In this document: positions 31,379-39,286 of the stretch, in pieces | Layout of the letters: each line of letters opens with the position of its first letter | Position numbering within the stretch: position 1 is the first letter of the stretch | NCBI GenBank assembly: GCA_051654905.1 | Contig: JBOFYY010000046.1 | Span: 35,597 to 99,596, forward strand | From: JBOFIQ01 sp051654905 | Lineage (GTDB): Bacteria; Actinomycetota; Actinomycetes; Propionibacteriales; Propionibacteriaceae | Length of the DNA stretch: 64,000 bases | Direction: 5' to 3' | The notes under the pieces: generated by a model | Seen by the model: the letters and a program-made list of their open reading frames with translations, nothing else | What the model was told of the DNA's origin: nothing | Databases searched by the model: none | Program-made: the position numbers and the translations under genes

Positions 31379-31991
31379 CACTGTGACCGTAACTGCAATA
31401 GGAAGTGCGACTGGAACTCCGGATAAAGCAATTGCTCATATCACTGTCACTTGTAGCGATAGTGATATAGCAGCAGCTCTGACCAAACTTTCTGCTGCAA
31501 CATTTGCGGTACAAGAAGTAACTGCTACTTACCGACTTGCACCTGAGCAGTGTTCTACTGTGTCAACAAATCTTAGTCCTCAACATGATCCTCAACAATG
31601 GGAACGTATCGTGGGTTATCAAGCTCAACAGTCACTGGCATTAGCGGTAACTTCATTGACTTATCTTGGCTCATTGTTATCAGATTTAGTGGCGAAAATA
31701 GGTTCAGAACTTAGCATCGATCAAGTTGTTATGTCGTTGAGTAATCCTGCCCCATTAGCTGACATAGCACGAAAAAATGCGCTACTTGAGGCACAACGAC
31801 AGGCTACCCAACTTGCAGAATGGTCTGGCTGCAAACTAGGAAAAGTCATTACCCTAGAAGAGGTAGCAAACTATATCGATGCTGCTCCTTCTGTACGAAT
31901 GATGACAGCAACAAGCGAAGCAATTCCGCAATTTGCACCTGGTTCACAGCAGATAAATGTGACGCTCAAAGCCAGCTATCAACTGTGCTAA
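31371..31991 (+). CDS. SIMPL-domain (DUF541) protein
   Basis: A 206-residue protein with the SIMPL fold landmarks: TVTVTAIGSATGTPDKAIAH at the start, YQAQQSLALAVTSLTYLGSL, SNPAPLADIARKNALLEAQR and QATQLAEWSGCKLGKVITLE. SIMPL proteins are usually periplasmic or surface-anchored, but no signal peptide is seen here, so this one appears cytoplasmic. Function unknown. It overlaps ceoC by 8 bases. In mycobacteria a DUF3159 membrane protein gene occupies this place, by memory; none is present here. A symmetrical terminator follows. Confidence 0.82.
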   Translation: MTNTVTVTAIGSATGTPDKAIAHITVTCSDSDIAAALTKLSAATFAVQEVTATYRLAPEQCSTVSTNLSPQHDPQQWERIVGYQAQQSLALAVTSLTYLGSLLSDLVAKIGSELSIDQVVMSLSNPAPLADIARKNALLEAQRQATQLAEWSGCKLGKVITLEEVANYIDAAPSVRMMTATSEAIPQFAPGSQQINVTLKASYQLC

Positions 31992-31997
31992 TAAATA

Positions 31998-32028
31998 AGT
32001 AGGGGTGGGATCTAAACCCACCCCTACT
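31998..32028. terminator. Shared terminator between convergent SIMPL and OB-fold genes
   Basis: AGTAGGGGTGGG (31998-32009) and CCCACCCCTACT (32017-32028) form a perfect 12-bp stem with a 7-base loop. The minus-strand tail TATTTATT is T-rich, so it best serves the OB-fold operon; on the plus strand the tail is AAAATC. Confidence 0.7.
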
Positions 32029-32033
32029 AAAAT

Positions 32034-32399
32034 CTATGGCAACAATTCATACCGCGGATTATAGATAGTACGCCGCCCGTCAGTGCAAGAAATTCTTCCC
32101 TCTACTGCAAGCCTTCTGCCTGCATCAATACCTTTGATAGAACGCCGCCCCATCCATACCAAGCGAACATGTCCAGAGCCATCATCAAATTCAGCCTCTA
32201 ACCATCTGGGGCCATCACTTGGGTTGAACTTGATTGAAGTCAATTCTCCAACTAATCGAACCACATCTCGATCACAGCAATTCGTCACAGCATCAGCGCC
32301 AGCTTGTGCTACGCGATCGCGACGTTCCTGAGCAGCAATTTCTCCATGCGAAATAGCGAAACGCTGAATAATACGGCTAAAGCCACTGTTACCAGTCAT
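32034..32399 (-). CDS. OB-fold nucleic-acid-binding protein
   Basis: A 121-residue protein ending an operon with dut and DUF3710. VVRLVGELTSIKFNPSDGPR, WLEAEFDDGSGHVRLVWMGR and GIDAGRRLAVEGRISCTDGR give the five-strand OB pattern seen in Rv2694c-type proteins; IYNPRYELLP closes it. No zinc site. The ATG is 6 bp after DUF3710. DNA or RNA binding is inferred from the fold. Confidence 0.82.
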   Translation of the reverse strand: MTGNSGFSRIIQRFAISHGEIAAQERRDRVAQAGADAVTNCCDRDVVRLVGELTSIKFNPSDGPRWLEAEFDDGSGHVRLVWMGRRSIKGIDAGRRLAVEGRISCTDGRRTIYNPRYELLP

Positions 32400-32405
32400 T
32401 ATTTA

Positions 32406-33140
32406 TTATTCGGTAGCTGCTAGCTCAGCAGGAAGAGTCATTGTCACAAGTTCACCTTGTGGAACAGGATTATTGCCACGACGAACTACAATATTTTTGA
32501 AGAACTCAATAAATTCTTGGCAGGCAGCATCATCTTGAGAAAGAGCCAACTCTCCCATCAAAACACCGCGAAGTAACCAACGAGGGCCATCTGCCAGCCA
32601 AGTTCGCGAAACATGTGCTGCTTGTTGCCCATCAGGAGCTGTCATAGGAATAGCTCGACGAATTTCGGTTCCGAAAGGTCCTTCAACAAAAGTAGCTTCG
32701 CCACCAGATTGCAAAGCTTGATCCCGCATTTCTCTACGCACTTCACGAGATAATCCACCAGAACGAGGAGCGGCAAAAATCGCAACCTCTAGGCCAGAAT
32801 TGCCTTTTATTAGTAAGGCTGATTGCACATCTCCAGTAGCTTGATCTACCTGTAGCTGTAGCTGCATATCTTGAGGTGGCGTCAGGATTAACGAACCAAA
32901 ATCAATTCGAGTCACTAGATCATCAGCTAAATCAACTTCAGTGATGTCAAAAGGACCGTCTTCGCGCCAATCAGCAGAATCGTCTAGTTCATCCCATTCA
33001 TCGCGATCATCAGAAGTAACGACTTCGTCTTCATCTTCTTCAATATCATCAACAACACCGTCTTCATCAAGATCGCTGCTGTCCTGCTCGTCAAATAAAT
33101 CTTCGTCGAAATCTATATTCTTCTTTTTACGTCCGAACAT
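32406..33140 (-). CDS. DUF3710 family protein
   Basis: A 244-residue protein with an N-terminal basic patch (FGRKKK), a strongly acidic stretch (~10-55) and the conserved domain FDITEVDLADDLVTRIDFGS, LQLQVDQATGDVQSALLIKG, EVAIFAAPRSGGLSREVRRE. Function unknown, conserved in actinobacteria (Rv2696c position). The ATG at 33140 is selected because AAGGAG (33149-33154) lies 8 bases upstream; an in-frame GTG at 33149 overlaps that site. It starts 2 bp after the dut stop. Confidence 0.85.
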   Translation of the reverse strand: MFGRKKKNIDFDEDLFDEQDSSDLDEDGVVDDIEEDEDEVVTSDDRDEWDELDDSADWREDGPFDITEVDLADDLVTRIDFGSLILTPPQDMQLQLQVDQATGDVQSALLIKGNSGLEVAIFAAPRSGGLSREVRREMRDQALQSGGEATFVEGPFGTEIRRAIPMTAPDGQQAAHVSRTWLADGPRWLLRGVLMGELALSQDDAACQEFIEFFKNIVVRRGNNPVPQGELVTMTLPAELAATE

Positions 33141-33142
33141 GC

Positions 33143-33631
33143 TCAGCACTCCTTCTGATGGATAATCATATCTTGCCCGACCAAAGGGCTATCGGTCGAA
33201 CCGTAGCCTTGCTCACCTCGTTCAGACTCAGGTAGCTGAGCTACTTCTACGAAGTCGATATGAGTGTAGCGTTGCACCACTAGCTGAGCTATACGATCTC
33301 CTCGCCGCAATGTAACGGCATTTTCTATATCGGTATTAAGTAAACATACTTTTATCTCGCCACGATAACCTGCATCTATTGTTCCTGGAGCATTAACAAT
33401 CGTTATTCCATGACGAGCTGCCAGCCCCGAGCGAGGGTGAATAAGTCCCACATAGCCATTCGGCAATGCAATAGCCATCCCCGTTCCAACAACTATCCTC
33501 TGTCCTGGAGCAATTGTGACATCGGAAACTAGTGATAGATCTGCTCCAGCATCACCTTCTTTGGCATATGACGGAATGGGTAGTTCTGGGTCGAGACGGT
33601 GTAGTAGTACCTGAGCTCGATCGATGACCAT
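33143..33631 (-). CDS. dut: dUTP diphosphatase
   Basis: A 162-residue trimeric dUTPase that removes dUTP and supplies dUMP. All five motifs are visible: GDAGADLSLV, HPRSGLAARHG, NAPGTIDAGYRGEIKVCLLN, RGDRIAQLVVQ and the C-terminal RGEQGYGSTD. The C-terminus extends ~18 residues beyond motif V (PLVGQDMIIHQKEC). First gene of the dut - DUF3710 - OB-fold operon. Confidence 0.96.
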   Translation of the reverse strand: MVIDRAQVLLHRLDPELPIPSYAKEGDAGADLSLVSDVTIAPGQRIVVGTGMAIALPNGYVGLIHPRSGLAARHGITIVNAPGTIDAGYRGEIKVCLLNTDIENAVTLRRGDRIAQLVVQRYTHIDFVEVAQLPESERGEQGYGSTDSPLVGQDMIIHQKEC

Positions 33632-33781
33632 AGCAAAACCTTTCTTAACGTACTGACCAATAATTGCAGATCAAACATTGATCTGGATACCAGCTATTAC
33701 GAACAAACTTTTAGAAGAGAACTTTTTATCAAAAACATCGCTCTAAACTGGATATTGTTCCCTGATGAAAGGAGACGCACG

Positions 33782-34075
33782 ATGCGCCCCTCCCAGAAGC
33801 TCTTATGGCAGATTTACACTGGTATTATCGGCACTGCGACGACTGTAGCAACCCAAAAATTAGTAACAACTGGTTGGAAAGCAGCAACTGGTGCTGAGCC
33901 ACCTGCAGCCAATGATCCACAAACACCACTCGCAGAAGCAGCAACTTGGGCGCTAGCCTCTGGAGTTGGAATCGGCATGATACAGCTAGTAACCAATCGT
34001 TATATGGCGCGTCGCTGGCACGGAGAGTTCCAAGGGAAAGCTCCCAGTACTCGTAAAGTAAGTGTGAAAATCTAG
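33782..34075 (+). CDS. DUF4235 small membrane-associated protein
   Basis: A 97-residue protein: QKLLWQIYTGIIGTATTVATQKLVTTGWKA holds one hydrophobic segment, and EAATWALASGVGIGMIQLVT a second, with a basic C-terminus (YMARRWHGEF). This matches DUF4235, common in actinobacteria, function unknown. AAAGGAG stands 7 bases before the ATG at 33782; an ATG/TTG 9 codons upstream is less likely as it precedes that site. It is divergent from dut and has its own terminator. Confidence 0.85.
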   Translation: MRPSQKLLWQIYTGIIGTATTVATQKLVTTGWKAATGAEPPAANDPQTPLAEAATWALASGVGIGMIQLVTNRYMARRWHGEFQGKAPSTRKVSVKI

Positions 34076-34097
34076 TCTCTAGAAAGTACTAAAAGAA

Positions 34098-34136
34098 GTG
34101 GGGCCACACATATATAGTGACCCCACCTCTTTATTG
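34098..34136 (+). terminator. Terminator after the DUF4235 gene
   Basis: GTGGGGCCAC and GTGACCCCAC (34098-34107, 34117-34126 region) form a 10-bp stem with one mismatch, followed by CTCTTTATTG. It also faces the convergent DUF4193 gene. Confidence 0.65.
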
Positions 34137-34148
34137 TTGGATAGCTTG

Positions 34149-34445
34149 TTATACGCAGTCCACGCAGTACTTCTTCTTGTTCTTCTCTTTAGCCAGCTGG
34201 CCACGATTCTTTACTAAGAAACATGAGTCGCAAGTGAATTCATTTGCCTGTCGAGGAAGAACTCGTACTGTTAATTCTTCATGTGAAAGATCGGCTCCCG
34301 GGAGCTCAAAAGATTCGGCAGCCTCTACCTCATCTTCATCAATTTTTCCCGAGTTTTTATCGTTTCTTCTAGATTTAAGATCTTCGAGCGAGTCTTCGCT
34401 CATTTCCTCGTCTGTTTTACGAGGAGCGTCGTAATCGGTTGCCAT
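34149..34445 (-). CDS. DUF4193 family zinc-binding protein
   Basis: A 98-residue acidic protein with a C-terminal four-cysteine site: CDSCFLVKN and YCVDCV. Residues 6-45 are rich in Asp, Glu, Lys and Arg; ESFELPGADLSHEELTVRVL precedes the cysteines. It is the Rv2699c-type protein found throughout actinobacteria. Role unknown; strong, separate promoter suggests high expression. AAAGGAA precedes the ATG by about 5 bases. Confidence 0.88.
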   Translation of the reverse strand: MATDYDAPRKTDEEMSEDSLEDLKSRRNDKNSGKIDEDEVEAAESFELPGADLSHEELTVRVLPRQANEFTCDSCFLVKNRGQLAKEKNKKKYCVDCV

Positions 34446-34527
34446 GGTGTTCCTTTCCGTCCCATTAAAAAGTCAGCGTCGCAACGCCAACACGCGGACG
34501 GTCTGCGTTAACTTCTGAGCGGGTGTC

Positions 34528-34556
34528 TTTATATCACATTTAGAGTAGATTGTCAC
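34528..34556 (-). promoter_or_regulatory. Candidate promoter of the DUF4193 gene
   Basis: Minus strand GTGACA (34551-34556), 17-bp spacer, TATAAA (34528-34533). This is one of the best sigma-A-like promoters in the window. A leader of about 75 bases follows. Confidence 0.6.
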
Positions 34557-34636
34557 AAAACAGTTACTCTCGGGCACTAGTTACTTAGTCTAAAATAACT
34601 CTTACCAGACTGGTATTTAGCTTAGCTGACACGTTA

Positions 34637-34665
34637 TTGCCAGTAACAGGGTAAGTTAGTATCAG
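34637..34665 (+). promoter_or_regulatory. Candidate sepH promoter
   Basis: TTGCCA (34637-34642), 17-bp spacer, TATCAG (34660-34665), with the sepH ATG at 34697. Confidence 0.45.
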
Positions 34666-34696
34666 AGCACGTTCCAACCTCTGGAGACCCATTTAT

Positions 34697-35800
34697 ATGA
34701 AAAGCACCCTGAGTCCCCGTGAGATCCAAACCCGGATCCGCGCAGGCGAGTCCCTCGATGAGGTGGCTCAAGCAGCGGGCGTACCAGCAGAGAAAATAGA
34801 ACCCTTTGCGGCTCCTATCATTGCTGAGCGAAATCACGTAGCCGGAGTTGCGCTCACATCACCTCTGCGCCAAGCCAACCAATCATCTGGACACCGTACG
34901 CTACGTGTTGTTACTAATGAGTATCTTCTTAAAGCTGGCGTAGCTAGCGAAGATGTTGAATGGGATGCTTGGCGTGAAGCTGATCGTAAATGGATCATCT
35001 CAGCTATGTTCCAGACTCAGGACAAAGTTCGTATTGCAGAGTTTCGCTACGACCAAATGGGACGTTTCTCGGTAGCAGCAAATGAAGATGCCCTATGGCT
35101 AACTGGCGAACTACGTGAAAAACAGACTCCGCCGCGTCTCCATGACCCTGATTATGAACAAACCATCGACTTTACAGATGAATTTGCCATTGTTCGGGCA
35201 GTAGGAGCTGAGGCTCCTAATCCTCCAGTCATAGATAAGTTCCCTGAAGTTAGCTTTAATCCCATAGAAGATATCGATGCTGATGATCTGGGAGAGCCTG
35301 AGCTAACTCAAGTGAATGGCATTTATGACATTGTTCCAGGACAAGGCGAACTAGATAATCTCTACGACATGTTTGGTTCCTACACTGAAGATTCGGTAGA
35401 AATCTATCCTGGATTAGGTGAAGTTCATGCCGTAGGACAGTCACTCATTCCAGATTCTCCTCAAAAAATTACAGCTGAACCCGTTCAAACCACGCTTGAA
35501 GAAATACTTATCACTGATGCTGAAACTGAAGCTGCTTCAGATTCTGAATTAGTAGTAGCTAACCCGGTTGTCTCAGAACCTATTGAAACTGAAGTTAGCA
35601 ACGATACTGACGAGGTCATTAGTAGTGAAAGTGAACTTGGTTTAGCCGAACCAACAGTTGCGATTACTCAAGATTCTGACGACTCAACTCAAACTGAAAA
35701 TACAACTGTCATTTCAAGGAACAAAAAAATAGCAAAGAAAAAACGAGCTTCTGTTCCAAGCTGGGATGAAATAATGTTTGGCGGAAACGGTAAAGAATAA
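34697..35800 (+). CDS. sepH: Septation protein SepH
   Basis: A 367-residue protein. The N-terminal DUF3071/SepH domain holds a helix-turn-helix-like motif (LSPREIQTRIRAGESLDEVA, GVPAEKIEPFAAPI) and GVASEDVEWDAWREADRKWI, then VRIAEFRYDQMGRFSVAANE. The rest (about 150-367) is acidic and low complexity, ending in a short basic and conserved tail (KKKRASVPSWDEIMFGGN). SepH stimulates FtsZ assembly in Streptomyces and mycobacteria. It is single, with its own promoter and a strong terminator. The acidic middle contains many TE and SE repeats. Confidence 0.92.
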   Translation: MKSTLSPREIQTRIRAGESLDEVAQAAGVPAEKIEPFAAPIIAERNHVAGVALTSPLRQANQSSGHRTLRVVTNEYLLKAGVASEDVEWDAWREADRKWIISAMFQTQDKVRIAEFRYDQMGRFSVAANEDALWLTGELREKQTPPRLHDPDYEQTIDFTDEFAIVRAVGAEAPNPPVIDKFPEVSFNPIEDIDADDLGEPELTQVNGIYDIVPGQGELDNLYDMFGSYTEDSVEIYPGLGEVHAVGQSLIPDSPQKITAEPVQTTLEEILITDAETEAASDSELVVANPVVSEPIETEVSNDTDEVISSESELGLAEPTVAITQDSDDSTQTENTTVISRNKKIAKKKRASVPSWDEIMFGGNGKE

Positions 35801-35819
35801 TCTAGATTTTCACTAAATC

Positions 35820-35867
35820 GGTGGGGCAGGTAGCCGACTTTAAGCTACCTGCCCCACCTATTGTTTC
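35820..35867 (+). terminator. Terminator after sepH
   Basis: GGTGGGGCAGGTAG (35820-35833) and CTACCTGCCCCACC (35845-35858) form a perfect 14-bp stem with an 11-base loop, followed by TATTGTTT. It also faces the convergent sulfurtransferase gene. Confidence 0.85.
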
Positions 35868-35872
35868 TAGAT

Positions 35873-36718
35873 TTAGTTATCTCCTGTGGCGCATGGTAGA
35901 TCCCGCGCACACCAATCCGACCATGATCCTGGATATATCACAGCACCTACGATTCCAGCATTTTCCAGAGCTAATAGCGCATTAGCAGCAGTAACTCCTG
36001 AACCACAGCTTATAACGTCTCCTACCGAGATCTCGCCGATACGCTTAGCGATCTGAGATGCCGCTAAGAACGTACCATCGGGATTTTGTAGATCTGCTGC
36101 TGGCACAGATTCTGCACCAGGAATATGTCCTGCTTTAGGATCTAGTGGCTCCACCTCGCCACGATAGCGTTCAGCAGCTCGTACATCGATAACGCGCCGT
36201 CTACTGTCAAGAGCTTTTTGCACTCCACAAGCATCAACACGATCTCGGTGCCCAAAAGATGCCGTCCAAGAACTAACCTCAGATCTATCTGGACCACTCT
36301 CTATCGCCCCACCTGAGCGAAGCCATGCATCCCATCCGCCATCTAAAACATAAACCTGCTGCTGCCCAGCATCAGTTAAAAGCCACCATAGTCGTGCTGC
36401 TGCCATGGAATTATTTTGGTCATAAATTACAACTGCACGATTTTTAGTAACCCCACAGCGCCGCATTGCTGCTTGGAATACTCCCGGATCAGGTAATGGA
36501 TGACGCCCACCAAAGCCTTGATCGCTATGGGGAGCTGCCGACAATTCAGTATCTAGATCAACAAAGTGCGCGCCAGGAATATGCGCTTTTTCGTATTCGC
36601 TACGCTGCCCACCAGAGACCGGTTTTGCAGATAAAACCCATCGGGTATCGATGATTACTGGAGCCAGTTCTGCACCTAACATAGCTACTAACTGCGAAGC
36701 ATCAATCACAATTGTCAT
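35873..36718 (-). CDS. sseA: Two-domain rhodanese sulfurtransferase (SseA-like)
   Basis: A 281-residue thiosulfate/3-mercaptopyruvate sulfurtransferase with tandem rhodanese domains. The first (residues ~5-140: IIDTRWVLSAK, KAHIPGAHFVDLDTELS, VVIYDQNNSMAAARLWWLL) is inactive, with Asp/Gln where the cysteine loop would be; the second carries Cys238 in VISCGSGVTAANALLALE. The loop CGSGVT points to 3-mercaptopyruvate rather than thiosulfate preference (family knowledge). It follows tdk by 11 bp. Confidence 0.9.
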   Translation of the reverse strand: MTIVIDASQLVAMLGAELAPVIIDTRWVLSAKPVSGGQRSEYEKAHIPGAHFVDLDTELSAAPHSDQGFGGRHPLPDPGVFQAAMRRCGVTKNRAVVIYDQNNSMAAARLWWLLTDAGQQQVYVLDGGWDAWLRSGGAIESGPDRSEVSSWTASFGHRDRVDACGVQKALDSRRRVIDVRAAERYRGEVEPLDPKAGHIPGAESVPAADLQNPDGTFLAASQIAKRIGEISVGDVISCGSGVTAANALLALENAGIVGAVIYPGSWSDWCARDLPCATGDN

Positions 36719-36729
36719 TGTTGAAACCC

Positions 36730-37479
36730 CTAATCTTCAAAGTATTCCTCATCGCTGATGAGGTCTTGGATATGAGAACCTACGGCTTCGTATGGTTCTA
36801 TTTCATCTTCTTCCCAATCACCAAAAGGCAATGGGTCTGGACTCATCGTAGCTTTAGCAATAGCTGCAGTAATTTTACGGCGATGATGCTGACGACAAAG
36901 AACCTCGTAGCGAACATCTGCTGGAGTTGATTCGTTGCTATCGCCAGTATCGCCAACTACAACTTGATCTCCAGTAGTTACCATCGTGCCGTTTATAGTG
37001 CGTGCGTTGTGAGTACCATGTTTACCGCACCAACACAAAGGTTGTACTGGCAAACTCTCAATACGATCAGCTAGTTCAACAAGTCGCTGCGATCCTGGAA
37101 AAAGTGTTGTTCTAAAGTCAGAAAGGATCCCAAAAGCAAAGACGTCTAGCTGTAGCTCATCGACGATTCTAGCCAGCTGATCAATTTGTTCTGGAGCATA
37201 AAATTGCGCTTCATCGCATACTAGATAATCCAGTCGGTTTCCGGTGGTTAATTGCCGTACAACATAGTTCCAGAAATCAAAATCTGACTCAACATGTACT
37301 GCGGGTCGAGATAAACCGATACGAGATGTTACGACAGACTCTCCTCTACGATCAAAACAAGTAAAAAGACGCCCCGAGCGTCCTCCTATCGACTGGGTAT
37401 GATCGACTTGCAGCGCTAATGTCGATTTCCCGCAATCCATGGGACCGGTGAAAAATAGCAACTCAGCCAACGTGGCCAT
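36730..37479 (-). CDS. tdk: Thymidine kinase (type II)
   Basis: A ~249-residue kinase for thymidine salvage. The P-loop is FTGPMDCGKST (residues 10-20), the Walker B/DEAQFY motif LVCDEAQFYAPEQIDQL, the lasso zinc site CWCGKHGTHNARTI with LCRQHHRR. It also has GILSDFRTTLFPGSQRLVEL. The ATG at 37479 is used, with AAGGAAAGG just upstream; a TTG four codons earlier overlaps that site. The C-terminal extension is acidic (EEDEIEPYE). Actinomycetes often lack this gene, so its presence is notable. Confidence 0.92.
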   Translation of the reverse strand: MATLAELLFFTGPMDCGKSTLALQVDHTQSIGGRSGRLFTCFDRRGESVVTSRIGLSRPAVHVESDFDFWNYVVRQLTTGNRLDYLVCDEAQFYAPEQIDQLARIVDELQLDVFAFGILSDFRTTLFPGSQRLVELADRIESLPVQPLCWCGKHGTHNARTINGTMVTTGDQVVVGDTGDSNESTPADVRYEVLCRQHHRRKITAAIAKATMSPDPLPFGDWEEDEIEPYEAVGSHIQDLISDEEYFED

Positions 37480-37498
37480 CCTTTCCTTCAAGATGACT

Positions 37499-38614
37499 TT
37501 AATCCAGAAGTAGCGGAACTAGCATCTCGTCTGGGGTAAGTGAGGCATGCATTCCAACCAGACCAAACTCTCTAGGCAAAGTTTTTGTCATTACTGCCCA
37601 AGTATCCCGCATTGCTACAAGAACATCACCAAAGCGCCGTTGATAGGGAGCCGAAACATCGCCGAACCATCCTTCAGCTATTGCTTCTTGACGAGTTCGA
37701 ATCCATGCTCGTTCTCCGAGCACTTGCTGCCAGCGACGAGCAACGGCTTCTGGTTCATCAGTCCACAAATGACGGAATCGACCTTCTCCGGCTACATGCT
37801 CTAATCCAGCCATGAGCGAAGCATCATCTTCCAGCACAATACGTTGTTGCTGCGGTATATCAATCATGCCGTGATCGCCAGTTACCAATAACCTCACATC
37901 AGCAGGAAGTGCCGCTCTAAGGTCTCCCAAAAACTCATCTATCCGATGTAGTGAATCTAGCCACTGCCAAGAAGCAACTCCAGAGGAATGACCAGTGTGA
38001 TCAAGATGACGTTCGTAGGCATAGACCACTCCGGGGCCGCGCTCTACTGCCGCTATGATGGCAGCTAGCCGAGCCTGATCGTCTTCTTCATCAGGTAATC
38101 CGATGAAATGGTTTCCGCGTAGAGCAGCTTGGGTAAGCCCAGAATCTTGGAATCGCGATGGTGCAACCATTGTGCTAGCAAAACCTGCAGCAGTTAATCT
38201 TTCAAAAACGCTAGGCCGCGGTTGCACGATGTCAGGAAGAGCAGCAACATCCCATGCCAGCGGGCAAAAAATAGTATTTTCTTCTGGCAGAAGAAACCGA
38301 TATCCAGCAATACCATGTTCGCCAGGAGGCAACGCCGTCCCCAAGCTGGTAATAGAGGTTGCCGTCGTAGCTGGAACGCCACAGGTAATCGCTTTACCAT
38401 TCTGACGAACCATAGCTTTTAGCTGGTCAAGTTCTCCGATATGAGTTTGCAGTTGTTCCCAACCAAGACCGTCAGCTAGATAAACTACCCAACGTTGTGC
38501 AGCTGGTAAATCTAGTACGTTATTCCACTCTGGTAACGCAAGACTTGCCCCTACTGACGTCATAATATCAGATAGCGAACCTTGTCCGTAAGCTGGTAAA
38601 AATGGTGCTTTCAT
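37499..38614 (-). CDS. Alkaline-phosphatase superfamily nucleotide pyrophosphatase/phosphodiesterase
   Basis: A 371-residue soluble enzyme of the type I phosphodiesterase fold. The metal and nucleophile sites appear as VVYLADGLGWEQL (first Asp), CGVPATTATSITSLGTALPP (nucleophile Thr region), VVYAYERHLDHTGHSSG (Asp-His pair) and VRLLVTGDHGMIDI (Asp-His). No signal peptide. The start forms ATGA with the DUF5998 stop, so it is coupled to it. Substrate unknown; the conserved position beside DUF5998, a sulfurtransferase and tdk recurs in actinobacteria, by memory. Confidence 0.88.
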   Translation of the reverse strand: MKAPFLPAYGQGSLSDIMTSVGASLALPEWNNVLDLPAAQRWVVYLADGLGWEQLQTHIGELDQLKAMVRQNGKAITCGVPATTATSITSLGTALPPGEHGIAGYRFLLPEENTIFCPLAWDVAALPDIVQPRPSVFERLTAAGFASTMVAPSRFQDSGLTQAALRGNHFIGLPDEEDDQARLAAIIAAVERGPGVVYAYERHLDHTGHSSGVASWQWLDSLHRIDEFLGDLRAALPADVRLLVTGDHGMIDIPQQQRIVLEDDASLMAGLEHVAGEGRFRHLWTDEPEAVARRWQQVLGERAWIRTRQEAIAEGWFGDVSAPYQRRFGDVLVAMRDTWAVMTKTLPREFGLVGMHASLTPDEMLVPLLLD

Positions 38615-39195
38615 GAGCGATTACCTGTTGCATGTTGTAGTGCAATTCCAAAAGAAACCAACTGTTTTACCCGTTCTGCACCGTCGCCAGCAGCGCTGAT
38701 TCTCACTGTCAGATCATCTCGTACCAGAGGCCCGCTATAGCCATGATTAGCCTCACAATGTGGGTCTGGGCAGCGAGCAGGCTCTAGATCTAGTCGAGCC
38801 ATAGTTCCCCAACCAATAGTCAGCCATGTCTCGGCAGTAGCAGTTCCGCTTCGATATGAATCTGCCTCGTGCACCACTCTAGTCAAAGAGACGGCATTAA
38901 TATGAGAAAGCGAAACTGATTCAGTAGAGCTAATAGCTTGATTGGGAGAAACTTTTCCATGTGGATCAGCTACCTCATCAGTATGACCTACGATAAGACG
39001 GCTAGCAGTCAGCACTAGGACCGTAAGATGTCGATGAACTTCCTCGTGTGTGAAAGTAGCTTCGTGATGAACCAGATGAGAGATAATCTCATCATCACCT
39101 AACGTCAAGAAGACAGATTCTTCTACTAATTCAGGGAAATACCCACAAGCGCTAATATCAGCACGAAGGCGTTCACGTAGATCAGCAGGTTGCAT
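38611..39195 (-). CDS. DUF5998 family protein
   Basis: A ~194-residue protein conserved in actinobacteria, function unknown. Landmarks: LRERLRADISACGYFPELVE, HHEATFTHEEVHRHLTVLVL, GHTDEVADPHGK, GWGTMARLDLEPARCPDPHC and NHGYSGPLVRDDLTVRIS. The Cys-x4-Cys pair in the latter could bind metal but is alone. The ATG at 39195 is preferred (GGAG nearby) over one 12 codons upstream. It is divergent from the App1-like gene with ~90 bp between. Confidence 0.82.
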   Translation of the reverse strand: MQPADLRERLRADISACGYFPELVEESVFLTLGDDEIISHLVHHEATFTHEEVHRHLTVLVLTASRLIVGHTDEVADPHGKVSPNQAISSTESVSLSHINAVSLTRVVHEADSYRSGTATAETWLTIGWGTMARLDLEPARCPDPHCEANHGYSGPLVRDDLTVRISAAGDGAERVKQLVSFGIALQHATGNRS

Positions 39196-39286
39196 TACTC
39201 CATCTTTGCACGTTAGCGACGTCACTACCATGTCAGGATCTGCCAGCTAGAGTAAGAACTGTATTTCTTTTTAGGACAGGAGCATT

